Source: Psychromonas algarum (GTDB lineage: Bacteria; Pseudomonadota; Gammaproteobacteria; Enterobacterales; Psychromonadaceae). From it: 64,000 nt of DNA. Shown in pieces: positions 1-9,488 of the stretch. The position numbers and the translations under genes were made by a program. Below the pieces are notes generated by a model that saw only the letters and a program-made list of their open reading frames with translations, did not search any database and was not told the DNA's origin. Each line of letters opens with the position of its first letter. Positions within the stretch are counted from its first letter, which is position 1. Where the stretch lies: the NCBI RefSeq assembly GCF_004376845.1, contig NZ_SNUW01000007.1, positions 1-64,000 of the forward strand. Direction: 5' to 3'.

Positions 1-26
1 GAGCGTGCCTTTCGGCTAGGCGGCGT

Positions 27-54
27 ATATTACGCGCCTTTCGAACAATGTCAA
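27..54 (-). promoter_or_regulatory. rRNA operon P2-type promoter, pointing out of the window
   Basis: On the minus strand a perfect -35 TTGACA (49-54) is followed after 16 bp by TAATAT (27-32) and then by a GC-rich discriminator (ACGCCGCC). The 16-bp spacer and GC-rich start region are typical of rrn P2 promoters in enteric and related bacteria. It lies about 140 bp downstream of the P1-type promoter on the same strand. The transcribed rRNA genes would lie to the left of base 1 and are not visible here. Confidence 0.75.
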
Positions 55-163
55 CGTTTTAATTTAACTTAATTTCGAAGCGAACCTCGAAGCGTTAATA
101 CGTTGTGAATCATTCTCAAACTCGCTGAGTAACTTGCGTTACCTGCCGTGTCTGTGGGGTCGC

Positions 164-191
164 ATTATAGGGATTGAGATCACATTGGCAA
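164..191 (-). promoter_or_regulatory. rRNA operon P1-type promoter
   Basis: On the minus strand TTGCCA (186-191), a 16-bp spacer and a perfect TATAAT (164-169) are followed by GCGACCCCACAGACACGG. That discriminator and start region closely resemble E. coli rrn P1 promoters, which read TATAATGCGCCACCACTGACACGG. The bases upstream of the -35 (about 192-240) are very AT-rich, as expected for an UP element. The position downstream of gmhB on the same strand matches the gmhB-rrsH order of E. coli. Growth-rate and stringent control are expected from family knowledge. Confidence 0.85.
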
Positions 192-265
192 GCGTTTTAT
201 TACGATAAATTACAATTAATTTTTATACTTACCTTGAACACAAGTTACACACAATTTAAGTGTAG

Positions 266-274
266 TTATCCACA
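266..274 (+). promoter_or_regulatory. single DnaA-box match
   Basis: TTATCCACA matches the DnaA box consensus exactly. It lies in the short gap between the gmhB stop and the rrn P1 region. There is no cluster of boxes and no AT-rich unwinding element with it, so this is not an origin. It may be a chance match or a regulatory DnaA site. Confidence 0.3.
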
Positions 275-280
275 GAGTTA

Positions 281-832
281 TTAAATGACTTTAACAATTG
301 CAGCTAGGTCATCAAAAACATCTGTTGCTAATGTTTCACCTTCTGGCGTAATAGCTTTACCAGTTCGTACTAAATAATTAGTTTTAACACCCGCTGCGAT
401 ACCAGCTTGTAGATCAGAAACCTTATCTCCAATTAAAATCGAGCTTTCTATGTCAATATTTAAATCTTCAATCGCATTCATTAGCATGCCAGGTTTAGGT
501 TTACGACAATCACAATCAATTTTAAATTCACCTTGACCTTCTATTGAATGATGCGGGCAATAATAAATACCATCCAAATCTACGCCGCGGTCTGCCATCG
601 ACCAATCCATCCATTCAGTTAGAGTATGAAATTGCTCTTCAGTAAAATAACCTCTCGCAATACCTGATTGATTTGTAATAAGGACTAATAGGTAACCTTT
701 TTTCTGAAATTCTATGCAGGACTCTATTACACCCTCTAAAAATTCAAAATCATCGATTTGAGAAACATAGCCATTATCTTTATTAATAACACCATCTCTA
801 TCTAAAAATATTGCCGGTTTTGCTTTACTCAT
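281..832 (-). CDS. gmhB: D-glycero-D-manno-heptose 1,7-bisphosphate 7-phosphatase GmhB
   Basis: This HAD-superfamily phosphatase removes the C7 phosphate from heptose bisphosphate in the ADP-heptose pathway for lipopolysaccharide core synthesis, in the cytoplasm. The 183 residues carry the HAD motif DRDGVIN with nucleophile D11 and acid D13, the TNQSG motif II, and a late GD motif (GDKVSDL). The Cys/His zinc loop typical of GmhB is visible (C92, H94, C107, C109 in CPHH...CDCRKPKPG). Its length is close to the E. coli enzyme. Transcription runs leftward toward the rrn promoters, the same relation as gmhB-rrsH in E. coli. Confidence 0.95.
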   Translation of the reverse strand: MSKAKPAIFLDRDGVINKDNGYVSQIDDFEFLEGVIESCIEFQKKGYLLVLITNQSGIARGYFTEEQFHTLTEWMDWSMADRGVDLDGIYYCPHHSIEGQGEFKIDCDCRKPKPGMLMNAIEDLNIDIESSILIGDKVSDLQAGIAAGVKTNYLVRTGKAITPEGETLATDVFDDLAAIVKVI

Positions 833-915
833 TTTTACTTCTCTATTTCAGGGCTGTTTAATAATGTTATTATGCCACCCATTATTATCTCCTACTATTA
901 ATAAGAGTGATGTTT

Positions 916-1293
916 ATGAATAGAATTATTGTTATAGCTTTTATTAGTCTGCTTTCTGGATGCAGCCATTACCAATTTACTACTAATGTAGATAAACAAA
1001 ACTTCGATACTTATTTCAAGCCATCGCAAGTAACCATTTATGATAAAAATGAATTATTAGATCTTGATTATACGGTATTAGGCGCAGTTGAAGGCAGTAG
1101 CTGCCAAGAAGAAACAAAGGATGTACCTGCAGATATAAAAGAAGCACGCACAAAAGCAAGAATCAATGCAGCAAACATGCATGCAAATGGAGTTATTTTT
1201 CAATCTTGTTTAAATTTTGAAGCAGACCAAAGCTGTGTGACTAATATTATTTGCTATGGCAGAGCAATTAAAGTGACTTTACCTAATGACTAA
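916..1293 (+). CDS. rcsF: RcsF-like outer-membrane stress-sensor lipoprotein
   Basis: The protein begins with a lipoprotein signal peptide ending in LLSGC. The mature part keeps four cysteines (in SSCQ, QSCL, QSCV and IICYG), matching the two disulfides known in RcsF. RcsF sits in the outer membrane and signals envelope damage to the Rcs phosphorelay; no other Rcs component is in this window. I chose the ATG at 916 because AAGAG lies at proper spacing, but GTG 907 and ATG 910 are in frame. Its 3' end overlaps trmO by 8 bp, so the two are probably co-transcribed. The rcsF-trmO-proS neighbourhood is common in gammaproteobacteria. Confidence 0.85.
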   Translation: MNRIIVIAFISLLSGCSHYQFTTNVDKQNFDTYFKPSQVTIYDKNELLDLDYTVLGAVEGSSCQEETKDVPADIKEARTKARINAANMHANGVIFQSCLNFEADQSCVTNIICYGRAIKVTLPND

Positions 1294-1987
1294 CTTTGCT
1301 CCTCTCGCAATATTGCATTCTCCTTATAAAGAGAAGTTTGCCGTCCCTAGACAGCCAGGATTAGTTCCGAGTGCAAAAGCAGAATTAGAAATTCTACCTC
1401 CTTACGATGATATTAATGCATTTAATGGATTAGAAGTGTTTAGTCATTTATGGTTAATTTTTGAGTTTCATAAAAACACGACTGATAAGTGGAGCCCTAC
1501 CGTACGTCCTCCACGTTTAGGCGGAAATAAACGGGTTGGTGTATTTGCAACTCGTAGTCCTAATAGGCCTAATTCAATAGGTTTATCTTTAGTTAAGTTT
1601 CATGGATTAATTCAACGAGATAAAAAGCTATTTTTGTCTCTAAGTAATATAGATCTAGTTGATTCCACACCTATTATCGATATCAAACCTTATATTCCTT
1701 ACGCCGATGCATTACCTGATGCAAAGGCTGGGTTTGCCCAAGAAGCACCTGAAACAATATTAACGATTAACTTTAGCGAACAAGCTAACTTACAACTAAA
1801 AGCGTTAACTAATGAATATATAGAACTAAAGCAATTTATTATTGAAGTCTTGCAACAAGATCCTCGTCCTGCTTATAAAAAGCTAAAGCCCGATAGCAAA
1901 GTCTATGCGATGCATTTATCGGACTTCAATATTAAGTGGCAATGTGCTTTAGATACAGTCTCTGTATTATCTATTAAACGGGTTTAG
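1286..1987 (+). CDS. trmO: tRNA (N6-threonylcarbamoyladenosine37-N6)-methyltransferase TrmO
   Basis: TrmO (TsaA/YaeB family) uses S-adenosylmethionine to methylate t6A37 in tRNA-Thr(GGU). The 233 residues have the N-terminal beta-barrel domain with the signature GVFATRSPNRPNSIGLS (residues 85-101) and the C-terminal extension (DPRPAYKK) typical of the bacterial enzyme. It overlaps rcsF by 8 bp and its last 14 bp overlap the convergent rhomboid gene. Confidence 0.92.
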   Translation: MTNFAPLAILHSPYKEKFAVPRQPGLVPSAKAELEILPPYDDINAFNGLEVFSHLWLIFEFHKNTTDKWSPTVRPPRLGGNKRVGVFATRSPNRPNSIGLSLVKFHGLIQRDKKLFLSLSNIDLVDSTPIIDIKPYIPYADALPDAKAGFAQEAPETILTINFSEQANLQLKALTNEYIELKQFIIEVLQQDPRPAYKKLKPDSKVYAMHLSDFNIKWQCALDTVSVLSIKRV

Positions 1988-2516
1988 AAAAAAGATAACC
2001 TAATACCCCTCCCACTAGTGCACCAAAGAAATGGCTTTCATAAGAAACATTAGGTGCACTTGGTAAAACACCAAATACCAGTCCTCCATAGAGGATCACA
2101 ACTAACACTGCAATTAACACATCTCGAAAATGTTTTTGCCTAAATCCATATACGATTAAATAACCCCACATTGCATACACAACACCACTCATACCAATAT
2201 GAATACTGCCGCCTCTGGCAAACAACCACACCAAACAACCAGTAAATAAAATAGATAAAGTAAATACCATCCAAAACCTTCTTAAGCTATGTAAACCAAT
2301 CAAACTGGATAAAATAACAAAAGGCAAAAAATTACTAATAAGATGTAACCAATCTGCATGTAAAAAAGGTGCAAATACAATACCTGATAAATGGTTTACT
2401 TCACGTGGAACGATCCCCAAACTATTAACGGGCAAAATAATATTAATTAATAATAAAGCAGCACATAATATCATGATCATTAAGCTATGTTTTGCAGGTT
2501 TTAAATAACGTTGCAT
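1974..2516 (-). CDS. Rhomboid-family intramembrane serine protease
   Basis: This 180-residue inner-membrane protein has about six hydrophobic segments. It carries the rhomboid catalytic motifs: GMSG with serine S110, SHFFGA with histidine H162, and the HxxxxHLISN motif (H53, H58, N62) of an earlier helix. It should cleave membrane-anchored substrates within the lipid bilayer. It is shorter than GlpG and lacks its cytoplasmic domain. It could be a rhombosortase-type enzyme, but no GlyGly-CTERM substrate is visible in this window. Its 3' end overlaps trmO tail to tail. Confidence 0.88.
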   Translation of the reverse strand: MQRYLKPAKHSLMIMILCAALLLINIILPVNSLGIVPREVNHLSGIVFAPFLHADWLHLISNFLPFVILSSLIGLHSLRRFWMVFTLSILFTGCLVWLFARGGSIHIGMSGVVYAMWGYLIVYGFRQKHFRDVLIAVLVVILYGGLVFGVLPSAPNVSYESHFFGALVGGVLGYLFSKPV

Positions 2517-2679
2517 ATAAGATCCTCAAGTTCAGAAGATAAACTAACTAAATTCACACTAAAAACACAACATTATTTAGATAAATTAACTAACAATGCT
2601 TTAGTCCACCGCCATCGACTGCTAAAATCAGCCAACTTTATATTTGCTATATGATAGATAACTATCAACAAGGATCTCC

Positions 2680-4401
2680 ATGCGCACTACTAATTATTTA
2701 TTATCCACTCAAAAAGAAGCACCAAGTGATGCAGTAATTGCCAGCCACCAGCTTATGTTACGCGCAGGTATGATCCGTAAACTTGCATCTGGTTTATATA
2801 CTTGGTTACCAACGGGTTTACGCGTATTACGCAAAGTAGAAAATATTGTACGTGAAGAAATGGAACGCGCAGGTGTTATTGAAGTATTAATGCCTGTCGT
2901 ACAACCTGCAGACTTATGGCATGAAACAGGTCGTTGGGACAAATTTGGTGGCGAGCTATTGCGCATTAAAGATCGTAATAGTCGTGATTTTGTTTTAGGT
3001 CCAACACACGAAGAAGTCATTACAGAACTGGTACGTAAAGAAGTTAGCAGTTACAAACAGTTACCACTTAATTTATTCCAAATTCAAACTAAATTCCGTG
3101 ATGAAACACGCCCTCGTTTTGGTGTAATGCGTGCTCGTGAATTCACGATGAAAGATGCTTACTCTTTCCACCTTGAGCAAGAGTGTTTAGAAAAAACATA
3201 CCAAAATATGTTTAATGCTTATTGCAAAATTTTTGATCGCCTAGGTTTAGAATATCGCCCTGTTATTGCTGATACAGGGAGTATCGGTGGTAGTGCTTCT
3301 CATGAATTCCACGTATTAGCGCAAAGTGGTGAAGATGCAATTGTATTCTCAGACCAAAGTGATTACGCAGCAAACATTGAAAAAGCAGAAGCGTTAACTC
3401 CTGCATTTGATCGCCCAGCAGCAAGCGCTGAATTAACTGTAGTAGATACTCCTAACACACATACTATTGAAGAAGTATGCAACCTACTTAATGTTGAAGC
3501 ATCAAATACAGTTAAAACATTGTTAGTTGAAGGAGATGCAGAAGAAGGGGAAGTGCCTGCTGTTATTGCATTAGTCCTACGTGGTGACCACAATCTGAAT
3601 GAAATTAAAGTTGAACACATTGAAGGGATTGCAAGCCCATTACGTTTTGCAAGTGCTCAACAAGTTTTAGACGCTGCAAACTGCGAAGCTGGTTCTATTG
3701 GTCCTAAAGGTTTATCTATTCGCACTATCGTTGATCGCAGTGCAGAAAAATTAGCAGACTTTGTTTGTGGTGCCAATGAAACAGGTAAACATTTAACAGG
3801 TGTTAACTGGGATCGTGATATCACTGAATATGAAGTTGCTGATTTACGTGACGTGGTTGAAGGTGACCCAAGTCCATGTGGTAAAGGAACATTATCAATT
3901 GCTCGCGGTATCGAAGTGGGTCATATATTCCAATTAGGTGATACTTACGCTAAATCAATGAATGCGGCAGTATTAAACCAACAAGGTAAAAATCAAGTGA
4001 TGACCATGGGTTGTTACGGGATTGGTATTTCTCGTATTGTTGCAGCGGCTATTGAACAGAATAATGATAAAAACGGTATTATTTGGAATGATGCTTTAGC
4101 ACCTTTCTCTGTTGTTATTGTGCCTATGAATATGAAGAAATCACACCGAGTGGCAGATCTAGCAGAACAATATTATGCAGAATTAAAAGCTGCAGGTATT
4201 GAGGTGTTATTAGATGATCGTAAAGAACGCCCAGGGATTATGTTTGCAGATGCTGAATTAATCGGTATTCCGCATACTTTCGTCATTGGTGATCGTAGTA
4301 TTGACAACGGAGTTATTGAATATAAAGATCGTATCTCTGGCGAAAAACAAGAAGTGAAAATTGAAGAAGTGATTGAGTTTATTAAAGCTAAATTTGCTTA
4401 A
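2680..4401 (+). CDS. proS: Prolyl-tRNA synthetase
   Basis: This class II aminoacyl-tRNA synthetase charges tRNA-Pro with proline. The 573 residues match the bacterial-type ProS with an internal editing (INS/YbaK-like) domain at about 225-390. Motif 2 ([13 protein letters not shown]) and motif 3 (GCYGIGISR) are visible, followed by the C-terminal anticodon-binding domain. AAGGATCTCC supplies the ribosome site upstream of ATG 2680. A strong intrinsic terminator follows. Confidence 0.97.
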   Translation: MRTTNYLLSTQKEAPSDAVIASHQLMLRAGMIRKLASGLYTWLPTGLRVLRKVENIVREEMERAGVIEVLMPVVQPADLWHETGRWDKFGGELLRIKDRNSRDFVLGPTHEEVITELVRKEVSSYKQLPLNLFQIQTKFRDETRPRFGVMRAREFTMKDAYSFHLEQECLEKTYQNMFNAYCKIFDRLGLEYRPVIADTGSIGGSASHEFHVLAQSGEDAIVFSDQSDYAANIEKAEALTPAFDRPAASAELTVVDTPNTHTIEEVCNLLNVEASNTVKTLLVEGDAEEGEVPAVIALVLRGDHNLNEIKVEHIEGIASPLRFASAQQVLDAANCEAGSIGPKGLSIRTIVDRSAEKLADFVCGANETGKHLTGVNWDRDITEYEVADLRDVVEGDPSPCGKGTLSIARGIEVGHIFQLGDTYAKSMNAAVLNQQGKNQVMTMGCYGIGISRIVAAAIEQNNDKNGIIWNDALAPFSVVIVPMNMKKSHRVADLAEQYYAELKAAGIEVLLDDRKERPGIMFADAELIGIPHTFVIGDRSIDNGVIEYKDRISGEKQEVKIEEVIEFIKAKFA

Positions 4402-4430
4402 ATAAAAACTTCTTGATGATAGTTAAACAA

Positions 4431-4458
4431 AACCACGCCGTATTCGCGTGGTTTTTTT
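4431..4458 (+). terminator. Intrinsic terminator after proS
   Basis: AACCACGC (4431-4438) pairs perfectly with GCGTGGTT (4446-4453) and is followed by a T run. Confidence 0.9.
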
Positions 4459-4552
4459 ATACGCAAAATTCAAATAGCCTTAGAAATATTCATTCATCAT
4501 TTACCTAAATTACATTAATATTAAGAGAAATCAGATTAAATATGGATGTTTT

Positions 4553-5671
4553 ATGAAATGGTTATTACAGCTTTTATTATTCATACCTATCATTTTCACT
4601 TCATTTTATTCAAACGCAGAGGCAAATTCGCCAACCATGGAAAATAAGTTAGGTGAAATGCTAGATAATAAATATCAGCTTAATACTGAAGCACAGCTAG
4701 ATAATAACTATTCTCCTGAAATTAATGAATTTTGGGATAAACATGCCCAAGTATATTCTTTTGAAAGCACTAATGGTGGCACCATCCATACCATTCACAT
4801 CACTACAGGGCAAAAAAATGCAGTTGTCATCAGCCAAGGTCGTAATGAGTCAGTTTTAAAATATAAAGAGTTTGCTTTCGATCTAAGTAAGCAAGGTTAT
4901 GATGTCTTTTTAATTGACCATAGAGGACAAGGTTTCTCAAGTCGTTTAGGTGGCGATGCTCACCGAGGTCATGTAGAAGATTTCCAACATTATGTAATCG
5001 ATCTAAAAACCTTTATTGATTCATTACAATTAGACAAACATTATCAATATCGATTCTTGTTATCTCATTCAATGGGAGGCACCATTAATGCTTTATATTT
5101 AGAGGAACAATCACATCCCTTCCAAGCAGCCGCTTTTTTCAGCCCAATGTTTTCTATTAATTTAGGAGGATTACCCGCTTTCATTGCAAAAATAATTAGT
5201 TATATCAGTGATTTATTATGTCGTTGGTTTAGTGATTTAGCTTGTTATGCTCCAGGTGTAGGCCCCTATAAAGCAACATCATTTGAAAAAAATGAATTAA
5301 CAAACAGTACAAAACGTTACGCTTCTGCTTTTCATTTTTTTGAAGTTGCAAAAGAAACACAACTTGGCGGTGCAACCATGCGATGGGTTAACCAAAGCTT
5401 ATATGCTACTGAAAAAGCAATTGATAGCGCTTCCCTTATAAAAATCCCAGTCATTATTATTCAATCAGGAGCAGACTCCATCGTAACAGCAGAGGGGCAA
5501 CAGGCATTTTTAGAAAATAGCGCACAATGTGCTGCGAGTAAGTTAGTTACAATAGCCGGCGCTAAACATGAGTTATTATTGGAGCAAGATATATATAGAA
5601 TACCTGCAATAACCGCTGTACTTGATTTCTTCCAACAATATCAAAAAGGTAAACTAGCATGTATAAAATAG
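4553..5671 (+). CDS. pldB: Alpha/beta-hydrolase, lysophospholipase L2 (PldB) type
   Basis: The 372 residues begin with a hydrophobic N-terminal segment that looks like a signal peptide or membrane anchor. They then show an alpha/beta-hydrolase fold with nucleophile elbow SHSMGG (S173), a DHRGQG motif after strand 4 and a late AKHE histidine. The family hydrolyses lysophospholipids or monoacylglycerols. The downstream neighbour is a YigL-like phosphatase overlapping by 13 bp, the same pair as pldB-yigL in E. coli, which supports the name. Exact substrate is inferred. Confidence 0.82.
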   Translation: MKWLLQLLLFIPIIFTSFYSNAEANSPTMENKLGEMLDNKYQLNTEAQLDNNYSPEINEFWDKHAQVYSFESTNGGTIHTIHITTGQKNAVVISQGRNESVLKYKEFAFDLSKQGYDVFLIDHRGQGFSSRLGGDAHRGHVEDFQHYVIDLKTFIDSLQLDKHYQYRFLLSHSMGGTINALYLEEQSHPFQAAAFFSPMFSINLGGLPAFIAKIISYISDLLCRWFSDLACYAPGVGPYKATSFEKNELTNSTKRYASAFHFFEVAKETQLGGATMRWVNQSLYATEKAIDSASLIKIPVIIIQSGADSIVTAEGQQAFLENSAQCAASKLVTIAGAKHELLLEQDIYRIPAITAVLDFFQQYQKGKLACIK

Positions 5672-6471
5672 CCATTTCAGATCTTGATGGGACATTACTT
5701 GGGCCTGATCATAAGATATCAAATACAACAAAGCAGAGCATTGATCAGTGGATACAAAATGATAGAAGGTTTGTCATTGCCACAGGTAGGCATTATATCG
5801 AAGCTAAAACAATCCAAGATGAAATCATAGAATCAACATATCTTATTTCATCGAATGGAGCTCGCGTACACAATAAACATGGTGAAATTGTTTTAAAACA
5901 GAACCTACCAGCAGATATTGCAACAATCATTTGTAATGATTACTTTGATAGTGAAATACAAACCAACCTTTTTACTGACCAACAATGGTACGCCAACTTC
6001 TTATTACCAGAATTAACTGAGATGAGTTTGAATAAAAAATTTCAATGTGAAGTTACAAATTTAAAAGAGATTGATAAATCAGACACCATTAAAATATTCT
6101 TTTGGGGAGAAAGAGAAAAGCTAAATATTATTTATAAAGCACTTCACTTACAATTTTCAGATAAAATTAACCTCACCTTTTCACTTGATAGATGCTTAGA
6201 AGTCATGGCGGCCAATGCCAATAAAGGCAGTGCGATAACTGCATTATTAGCATCAAAAAATTTATCGGTAGAGCAAACCATTGCTTTTGGTGATGGCATG
6301 AATGATGTTGAAATGTTACAAGTTGTAGGTAAACCTATCTTAATGGCAAATTCTCAAGCAGATTTACTCAAAGCATTACCCGATGCTGAAATTACAAAGT
6401 CATCAAAAGAAAACGGCGTAGCCATTAAGCTAAACAGTATTTTACATAACGCAAAAAATACTAAAACTTAA
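5659..6471 (+). CDS. yigL: Cof-type HAD hydrolase, YigL-like sugar/pyridoxal phosphatase
   Basis: The 270-residue protein has the HAD motif DLDGTLL (D8, D10), a large C2B cap domain, and motif IV GDGMNDVEML near residues 211-220. These define Cof/YigL-type phosphatases acting on small phosphorylated metabolites such as pyridoxal 5'-phosphate or sugar phosphates. It overlaps pldB, as in E. coli. The exact substrate cannot be read from sequence. Confidence 0.85.
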   Translation: MYKIAISDLDGTLLGPDHKISNTTKQSIDQWIQNDRRFVIATGRHYIEAKTIQDEIIESTYLISSNGARVHNKHGEIVLKQNLPADIATIICNDYFDSEIQTNLFTDQQWYANFLLPELTEMSLNKKFQCEVTNLKEIDKSDTIKIFFWGEREKLNIIYKALHLQFSDKINLTFSLDRCLEVMAANANKGSAITALLASKNLSVEQTIAFGDGMNDVEMLQVVGKPILMANSQADLLKALPDAEITKSSKENGVAIKLNSILHNAKNTKT

Positions 6472-6483
6472 AATAAATAGTTT

Positions 6484-7356
6484 TTATTTTGGTTGAGTAA
6501 ATAACTTAAAAAGAGCTTCAGCTGCATTAGATAAATAACGTTCTTTCGAATAGGCCATAGCAAGTTGCCAGCGGATCTCAGGTTGAGTCTGACGAAATAT
6601 ATATTCATCTCCATCTAGCTTTTTACAAATTGGCTCTGGTATAAAGCTGACACCAAGGCCACTTTTTACCATCGCGGCAATAAAATCCCATTGGCTACTT
6701 CTCATTCCTACTTTAGGATAAAATCCTGCATCTTGACAGACTCCTTCAACCCGATCACTTAATGCAAAATCAGTGTTATAAAGATAAAACATTTCATCTT
6801 TAAGAGCAGATACTTGCAATGTTTGAATAGATTGCCAACGTGATTGTTTTGGAAGAACAGCCCACACTGAATAATCATCAATTTTTTTATAACTCAACTT
6901 CTCACTTTTCAGGGGTAGCATAGTGATCGCTAAATCCAATTCACCATTTAATAAAGCCAATTCATTTTTATGGCTACCATGCTCGAAAGTAACTAAATCA
7001 ATATTAGGATGCGCTAAACGAAATTCAGCTAATAATTGAGCATATAAATGCCCAACCATTGGTGGAATACCAACCTTTACTTCACCGTGTCCCAATTGGC
7101 TTAAATCATTTAATTCAGCTTTCATTTGCTGCATTTGCAATATCATCATTTCACCATAACGAAATACAACTTCCCCTGCAGCGGTTAATCCGATATTTCG
7201 TCCCTGCCGATGCAAGAGCTTTTCATTACATTGTGTCTCCAATGATTTCACTGCTTTACTTATTGTTGGCTGAGTTACATATAAAACCTCTGAAGCACGA
7301 GTAAAACTTTTAGTACGAATAAGGGTAACAAAATAATGTAATTCACGATTATTCAA
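6484..7356 (-). CDS. LysR-family transcriptional regulator, probably of lrgAB
   Basis: The N-terminal 60 residues form the LysR winged helix-turn-helix (FTRASEVLYVTQPTISKAVK), followed by a substrate-binding domain to residue 290. It is transcribed divergently from lrgA-lrgB across a gap containing a perfect inverted repeat at 7376-7390. In Vibrio and Bacillus-like systems a LysR gene (CidR type) often controls neighbouring cid/lrg genes. Control of lrgAB and of itself is therefore likely but inferred. Confidence 0.88.
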   Translation of the reverse strand: MNNRELHYFVTLIRTKSFTRASEVLYVTQPTISKAVKSLETQCNEKLLHRQGRNIGLTAAGEVVFRYGEMMILQMQQMKAELNDLSQLGHGEVKVGIPPMVGHLYAQLLAEFRLAHPNIDLVTFEHGSHKNELALLNGELDLAITMLPLKSEKLSYKKIDDYSVWAVLPKQSRWQSIQTLQVSALKDEMFYLYNTDFALSDRVEGVCQDAGFYPKVGMRSSQWDFIAAMVKSGLGVSFIPEPICKKLDGDEYIFRQTQPEIRWQLAMAYSKERYLSNAAEALFKLFTQPK

Positions 7357-7375
7357 GATGAATGCTCCTTAAATC

Positions 7376-7390
7376 ATTCCAAAATGGAAT
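7376..7390. promoter_or_regulatory. Probable LysR operator between lysR and lrgA
   Basis: ATTCCAAAATGGAAT is a perfect dyad (6-3-6) and contains the LysR-type T-N11-A spacing. It is 20 bp upstream of the lysR start and about 85 bp upstream of lrgA. Confidence 0.55.
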
Positions 7391-7474
7391 ACTTTACACT
7401 TATATTATTCATTTCATAATATTAACCAAGTACTTTATACTGATTTACATCAATTTATTAACTTGGTTTTGAAA

Positions 7475-7882
7475 ATGAAAAAAAACGGGTTTACCTTACT
7501 CCAAGTCGCATTGTTATGCGCAATGTGGATACTAGCAGATATAGTAGTTAAAAAGTTTTCCATCCCTCTACCTTCTAATGTTCTAGGCATGTTAATACTA
7601 TTTATTTTGTTATTAACAGGCATTGTAAAAGTTAAGTGGTTTAAACTCGGTGCAATGTGGCTTTTAGCTGAAATGTTACTCTTTTTTATTCCCGCCGTTA
7701 TTTCAATCGTTAATTATCAAGAAATTGTACTTTCAAGCGGCCTAAAAATTCTTGCCGTTATTATGATAAGTACTGTTTTTGTTTTAGGTATTACAGCAAA
7801 AGTTGTAGAAAAGATTTATGAATATGAAGTTAGAAAGTTAGATGAAAAAAAATTAAAAACTGATATAGAAGGAATAGAATAA
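7475..7882 (+). CDS. lrgA: CidA/LrgA-family holin-like membrane protein
   Basis: About 135 residues with four predicted membrane helices and the family motif PLPSNVLGMLILFILL. LrgA/CidA proteins act in the inner membrane with LrgB/CidB partners; proposed roles include murein hydrolase control, and pyruvate or acetate-linked transport. ATG 7475 is preferred over the upstream TTG 7463, which would add only MVLK; no strong ribosome site is seen for either. One base separates its stop from lrgB. Confidence 0.88.
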   Translation: MKKNGFTLLQVALLCAMWILADIVVKKFSIPLPSNVLGMLILFILLLTGIVKVKWFKLGAMWLLAEMLLFFIPAVISIVNYQEIVLSSGLKILAVIMISTVFVLGITAKVVEKIYEYEVRKLDEKKLKTDIEGIE

Positions 7883-7883
7883 T

Positions 7884-8570
7884 ATGCATCCTCTCATTCC
7901 ATTTGTATATTTAGCATTCACAGTACTTTGTTATTACTTAAGTAAAGCTATTTATAACCGCACTAAATTCATCCTATTTGTTCCACTTATTTTTGTACCT
8001 ATTATCCTATTGATTTTAGTTTCAATAATGCACATTGATTACAGCCAATATATTGCAGAATCTCATTGGTTATTATGGATGTTAGGCCCTGCAACAATTG
8101 CTTTTGCTATTCCGGTTTATGAAAACCGTCATTTAATGGTTCAACATTGGCGTTCACTTACCGTTGGTGTTTTGGTAGCCGTACTTGCAGGTGTTGGTAG
8201 TACCGTTTTATTAAGTCGACTATTTTCATTATCTGAATTATTACAACGCAGCTTAGCAATGCGTTCAATTACTACTCCTTTTGCCATTGAAGCAACTAAG
8301 AGTGTTGGTGGTCAACCTGATTTAACAGCGGTATTCGTGGTTATTACAGGCGTAGTTGGGATTTTATTTGGAGAGCTGATTCTAGGCTGGTTATCAATTG
8401 GCTCTCATCATGGTAAAGGTGCAGGCATGGGAGCTTGTGCACATGGAGCAGGTACTGCAACAGCTTATAAAATACACGACCAAGCCGGTGTTATCGCAAG
8501 TTTAGTGATGATGTTATCAGGTGTATTAACTGTTTTATCAGCACCTTTACTTGGGCATATCCTCTGGTAA
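7884..8570 (+). CDS. lrgB: CidB/LrgB-family membrane protein
   Basis: This 228-residue protein has about six hydrophobic helices and LrgB signatures: LGPATIAFAIPVYENR, RSITTPFAIEATKSVGG and GACAHGAGTATA. It pairs with the LrgA-like protein encoded immediately upstream and presumably forms one membrane unit with it. It is followed by a strong terminator shared with the convergent yaaA. Confidence 0.9.
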   Translation: MHPLIPFVYLAFTVLCYYLSKAIYNRTKFILFVPLIFVPIILLILVSIMHIDYSQYIAESHWLLWMLGPATIAFAIPVYENRHLMVQHWRSLTVGVLVAVLAGVGSTVLLSRLFSLSELLQRSLAMRSITTPFAIEATKSVGGQPDLTAVFVVITGVVGILFGELILGWLSIGSHHGKGAGMGACAHGAGTATAYKIHDQAGVIASLVMMLSGVLTVLSAPLLGHILW

Positions 8571-8587
8571 ATTGAATTAAGCCCCAT

Positions 8588-8616
8588 AAAAAAGATCCTT
8601 TATAGGATCTTTTTTT
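8588..8616. terminator. Terminator between lrgB and yaaA
   Basis: AAAGATCCT and AGGATCTTT form a perfect stem with a TTAT loop. A T run follows on the plus strand and an A run precedes, so it can serve both convergent genes. Confidence 0.88.
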
Positions 8617-8633
8617 GGGTAATGAAAACATAA

Positions 8634-9410
8634 CTATTGTTGATCACGCTGAAAAACTAAATTCGTTTCATTAGAAGCCGCTTCAACAAAATAATAACCA
8701 TCAACAGAAAAAGCTTTTAACAGCTCAATATCTGTAATTTCATTTTCCATAATATATCGCGCCATTAAACCACGCGCTTTTTTCGCATAAAAACTGATCA
8801 CTTTATATTGCCCATTCTTTTGATCTTTAAAGATAGGCGTGATCACAGTTGCATTTAATTGCTTAGTTTTCACTGCTTTAAAATATTCATTAGATGCCAA
8901 GTTAACTAAATACTGGCTACCTACTTCTTGCAGTTTTAGATTTAGTTTTTCGGTGATCAATTCTCCCCAAAACTGATAAAGATTTGTACCTCGTTCGTTA
9001 TCTAAACGTGTTCCCATCTCAAGACGATACGCCAGCATTAAATCTAAAGGGCGTAATAAACCATATAATCCAGATAAAATTCGTAGGTTCTGCTGCGCAT
9101 ATTGCAGCGTTTTATCGGTTAATGTCTCAGCATCTAAGCCAGTATAAACATCACCTTTAAAAGCAAATAAACACTGTTTTGCATCATTATCTAACGAAAA
9201 AGGAGTTTGCCATTGCGCAAAACGAGCAACATTTAAACCAGCTATTTTGTCACTTACTTTCATTAATGAAGCAACATCTTGCATTGATAGTTGCTTACAA
9301 CGATCGATTAATCGCTGGCTTTCAGTTAATAAATCAGCTTGGGAATATTCTGTTGTGGTGGCAGGCGTATCAAAATTTAATGTTTTTGCTGGAGATATAA
9401 CAACAATCAT
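8634..9410 (-). CDS. yaaA: Peroxide stress protein YaaA (DUF328)
   Basis: The 258 residues match the YaaA/UPF0246 family in length and motifs: the N-terminal [23 protein letters not shown] and YRLEMGT. In E. coli YaaA limits intracellular free iron and DNA damage during hydrogen peroxide stress. It binds DNA through a cluster of basic residues. The start overlaps no other gene and the ribosome site AGGAAAA is good. Confidence 0.93.
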   Translation of the reverse strand: MIVVISPAKTLNFDTPATTTEYSQADLLTESQRLIDRCKQLSMQDVASLMKVSDKIAGLNVARFAQWQTPFSLDNDAKQCLFAFKGDVYTGLDAETLTDKTLQYAQQNLRILSGLYGLLRPLDLMLAYRLEMGTRLDNERGTNLYQFWGELITEKLNLKLQEVGSQYLVNLASNEYFKAVKTKQLNATVITPIFKDQKNGQYKVISFYAKKARGLMARYIMENEITDIELLKAFSVDGYYFVEAASNETNLVFQRDQQ

Positions 9411-9488
9411 TTTTTTTCCTAATCTATCAAAAAAGAAAGCGACAACCGCAACCGCTTTCTTTTAGTTAATATTTAACTATCAGTCTAC

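Noticed and set aside
266-274. DnaA box as a replication-origin signal
   Set aside because: It is a single site with no cluster, no AT-rich unwinding region and no dnaA, gidA or mioC neighbours, so it does not support an origin.
2709-3020. Antisense ORF inside proS
   Set aside because: It lies entirely within a conserved gene on the other strand and shows no domain or ribosome site.
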